Assembly (NCBI GenBank): GCA_003559635.1 | Contig: PWKU01000034.1 | Location: forward strand, 1 to 33,622 | Direction: 5' to 3' | DNA: 33,622 bases | From: Candidatus Nealsoniibacteriota bacterium | GTDB lineage: Bacteria; Patescibacteriota; Minisyncoccia; Minisyncoccales; PWPS01 | Shown: piece by piece, positions 33,619 through 33,622 of the stretch | Numbering within the stretch: position 1 is the first letter of the stretch | Layout: each line of letters starts with the position of its first letter | The notes under the pieces: model-generated | The model's database searches: none | The model's input: only the letters and a program-made list of their open reading frames with translations | Told to the model about the DNA's origin: nothing | Translations under genes and position numbers: made by a program

Positions 33619-33622
33619 TAGA

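Noticed and set aside
1-33622. CRISPR array, cas genes, toxin-antitoxin or restriction-modification system
   Set aside because: No regularly spaced direct repeats and no recognisable defence proteins were seen.

Overview
The window looks like a chromosomal segment from a Candidate Phyla Radiation (Patescibacteria, probably Parcubacteria-like) genome. This is inferred from protein family content and compact organisation, not from a marker-gene search. It is AT-rich, nearly all genes are on the + strand, and UGA is used as a stop (e.g. the ATGA overlap at 10786-10789). I see no rRNA, tRNA, CRISPR array or intact transposase. Clear housekeeping genes are secA, secD, secF, murB, hpf/raiA, pgk, efp, an RNase HI-family gene, a DHH phosphoesterase and a bifunctional phosphoglucose/phosphomannose isomerase. 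Envelope genes include an O-antigen ligase-like TPR protein, a GT4 glycosyltransferase, a polyprenyl glycosylphosphotransferase, a YdcF-like protein, a flippase-like UPF0104 protein, a sortase, a FISUMP protein and three proteins sharing a coiled-coil plus peptidoglycan-binding-like module. The most interesting items are: (i) the murB upstream region, with apparent tandem promoters, a short terminator-bounded RNA candidate and a hairpin whose loop is complementary to that RNA; (ii) a 137-bp inverted-repeat element between secA and secD with mutually exclusive inner helices; (iii) three directional copies of a GCATTGCAGGGTCAGACCCTGCAATGC palindrome; (iv) a coupled cluster of a sigma4-HARE-like regulator, a membrane protein and a VirD4/TraG-like ATPase with a CxxC-x17-CxxC zinc ribbon; (v) recurrent -10 boxes only 6-9 nt before start codons, suggesting leaderless transcription; (vi) a transglutaminase-fold protein apparently lacking its catalytic Cys.
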